A DNA stretch of 31,333 bases, from positions 1 to 31,333 of the forward strand of contig JAJRUE010000254.1 in assembly GCA_024277955.1 (NCBI GenBank). The letters run 5' to 3'. The translations under genes and the position numbers were made by a program. Position 1 is the stretch's first letter, and each line of letters starts with the position of its first letter. This document shows positions 30,622 through 31,333 of this stretch, one piece after another. Under the pieces are notes generated by a model. The model had not been told where the DNA came from. It searched no databases and saw only the letters and a program-made list of their open reading frames with translations. This DNA comes from Alphaproteobacteria bacterium. Lineage in GTDB: Bacteria; Pseudomonadota; Alphaproteobacteria; Rhodobacterales; Rhodobacteraceae.

Positions 30622-31143
30622 TCAATTGGCCCCAAGGCGCGCAAGCAGCCGTTGCAGGCCGGCATACCGGTCCGCCGTCAGGTCGCGCAAGCAGCTGTCT
30701 TCGATGATCGCGCGCCGTTCAGAGCGCCCGGCGGCGGCGCGTTCCAGCCGGCACTGGCTTTCGGCCCATTGCCGCCAGTCCCGCGAGGCATCGCGCCAGA
30801 GCGGCGCCGGATCGCCAAGCAGCACCGGGTGGTCGCTGGCCGGAATGGCGCGCAGCCGCCGGTCCAGCCGGGTCTCGACACGCGCCAGCAGATCGCGCCA
30901 GACCACCAGTTCTTCCACCGTGCACAGCCGTTCTTCCAGGTTGTCGTTGCCGATGTCGTTTTCCGCCATGCAGTCCAGCGTCATCGCCCCCAGGCAGGTC
31001 TTGGCGGATTTGCCCGAGCCGATGCAGGCCAGCAGCACCGTCGGGTCGGCATCCACGCTGGGGATCGGCAGGGTCTGCGCATGCGCCGGCGCACCCGCCA
31101 GCAACGCCAGGCATACCGCCACCGAAGGGCCGGCACGCGTCAT
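30622..31143 (-). CDS. Exported LprI/DUF1311-like Cys-rich protein (copy 2)
   Basis: A 173-residue protein with signal peptide (SVAVCLALLAGAPAHAQ, cleavage after AHA). The mature part follows the same cysteine plan as its neighbour: the second to fourth cysteines have identical spacing (C-x7-C-x15-C), and the last two are C-x19-C with a shared LE after the first (ECDLEF against QCRLER). It lacks the RAWIAFRDAEC wording, reading RDWRQWAESQC instead, so it is a diverged paralogue. The ATG at 31143 overlaps the liuA stop by 4 nt. The next gene starts 14 nt after its stop. The function is unknown. Confidence 0.82.
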   Translation of the reverse strand: MTRAGPSVAVCLALLAGAPAHAQTLPIPSVDADPTVLLACIGSGKSAKTCLGAMTLDCMAENDIGNDNLEERLCTVEELVVWRDLLARVETRLDRRLRAIPASDHPVLLGDPAPLWRDASRDWRQWAESQCRLERAAAGRSERRAIIEDSCLRDLTADRYAGLQRLLARLGAN

Positions 31144-31333
31144 CCCATCGCCTTCATCAGCTCGCGCCCGATCAGCATGCGGCGGATTTCCGAGGTGCCC
31201 GCGCCGATCTCCATCAGCTTGGCGTCGCGGAAGATGCGGCTGACGGGGCTTTCGTTCATGAAACCCGCGCCGCCCATCGCCTGCACCGCCTGGTGGGCGC
31301 ATTTCATCCCCTCTTCCGAGGCATAAAGCACGC
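31140..31333 (-). CDS. liuA: Isovaleryl-CoA dehydrogenase, C-terminal end
   Basis: Only the last 63 codons and the stop lie in the window; the right edge cuts the gene. The sequence AVQAMGGAGFMNESPVSRIF followed by RDAKLMEIGAGTSEIRRMLI is the C-terminal FAD-contacting segment of acyl-CoA dehydrogenases. The wording GAGFMNESPVSRIFRDAKL fits isovaleryl-CoA dehydrogenase, and the following leucine-pathway genes support that. It would convert isovaleryl-CoA to 3-methylcrotonyl-CoA. The usual catalytic Glu lies upstream of the visible part. Confidence 0.9.
   Translation of the reverse strand, partial: VLYASEEGMKCAHQAVQAMGGAGFMNESPVSRIFRDAKLMEIGAGTSEIRRMLIGRELMKAMG

Noticed and set aside
1..31333. 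CRISPR array, tRNA genes, insertion sequences, prophage genes
   Set aside because: No regularly spaced direct repeats with spacers, no cloverleaf-like sequence and no transposase or integrase motif were seen on either strand.

Overview
The window is GC-rich (roughly two thirds G+C by eye) and reads as a chromosomal segment of an alphaproteobacterium, most likely order Rhodobacterales. The reasons are the gene order of the complex I locus (14 nuo genes interleaved with small extra genes, followed by birA, coaX and rnj), DUF5333- and DUF5337-type proteins that I associate with that order, and an intergenic repeat of a type I have seen in its genomes. No species can be named from the sequence alone. 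I see no tRNA, rRNA, CRISPR array, phage gene or insertion sequence.

Layout. A plus-strand HAD-family hydrolase, cut by the left edge (2-472), converges on everything else, which is all on the minus strand. Read in the direction of transcription (right to left), two operons follow one another. (1) A leucine/isovalerate degradation (liu) cluster at 31333-24037: the end of isovaleryl-CoA dehydrogenase, two exported Cys-rich LprI/DUF1311-like proteins, methylcrotonyl-CoA carboxylase beta, an intergenic inverted-repeat element, methylcrotonyl-CoA carboxylase alpha (biotin subunit), a glutathione S-transferase-like protein, HMG-CoA lyase and methylglutaconyl-CoA hydratase. (2) After a 173-bp gap with a candidate promoter, the complex I operon nuoABCDEFGHIJKLMN at 23863-3758, followed by birA, coaX and rnj down to 545.

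The nuo operon carries eleven non-core genes: a 74-aa two-helix membrane protein and a sulfotransferase between nuoC and nuoD; a 123-aa membrane protein between nuoD and nuoE; a membrane-anchored helix-hairpin-helix protein and a DUF5337 protein between nuoE and nuoF; a methyltransferase and two related exported two-cysteine proteins between nuoF and nuoG; a lipoprotein between nuoG and nuoH; a cysteine-free carboxymuconolactone-decarboxylase-family protein between nuoI and nuoJ; and a very small single-helix ORF between nuoJ and nuoK. Most junctions are 1- to 14-nt overlaps, which suggests translational coupling and argues that the small genes are real.

How the parts work together. The liu enzymes turn isovaleryl-CoA into acetoacetate and acetyl-CoA. 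The NADH this carbon yields is oxidised by complex I. BirA, at the end of the nuo operon, is the type of enzyme that biotinylates the methylcrotonyl-CoA carboxylase alpha subunit encoded upstream. CoaX supplies CoA precursors and RNase J is an RNA-processing enzyme. The core functions are ordinary. The candidates for undescribed biology are the complex I-embedded accessory genes, the helix-hairpin-helix module shared by NuoE and its neighbour, the two pairs of exported cysteine-patterned paralogues, and the 38-aa ORF.

No stretch longer than 300 bp lacks a gene. The largest gaps are 14847-15097, 23864-24036 and 28308-28424, each described below.
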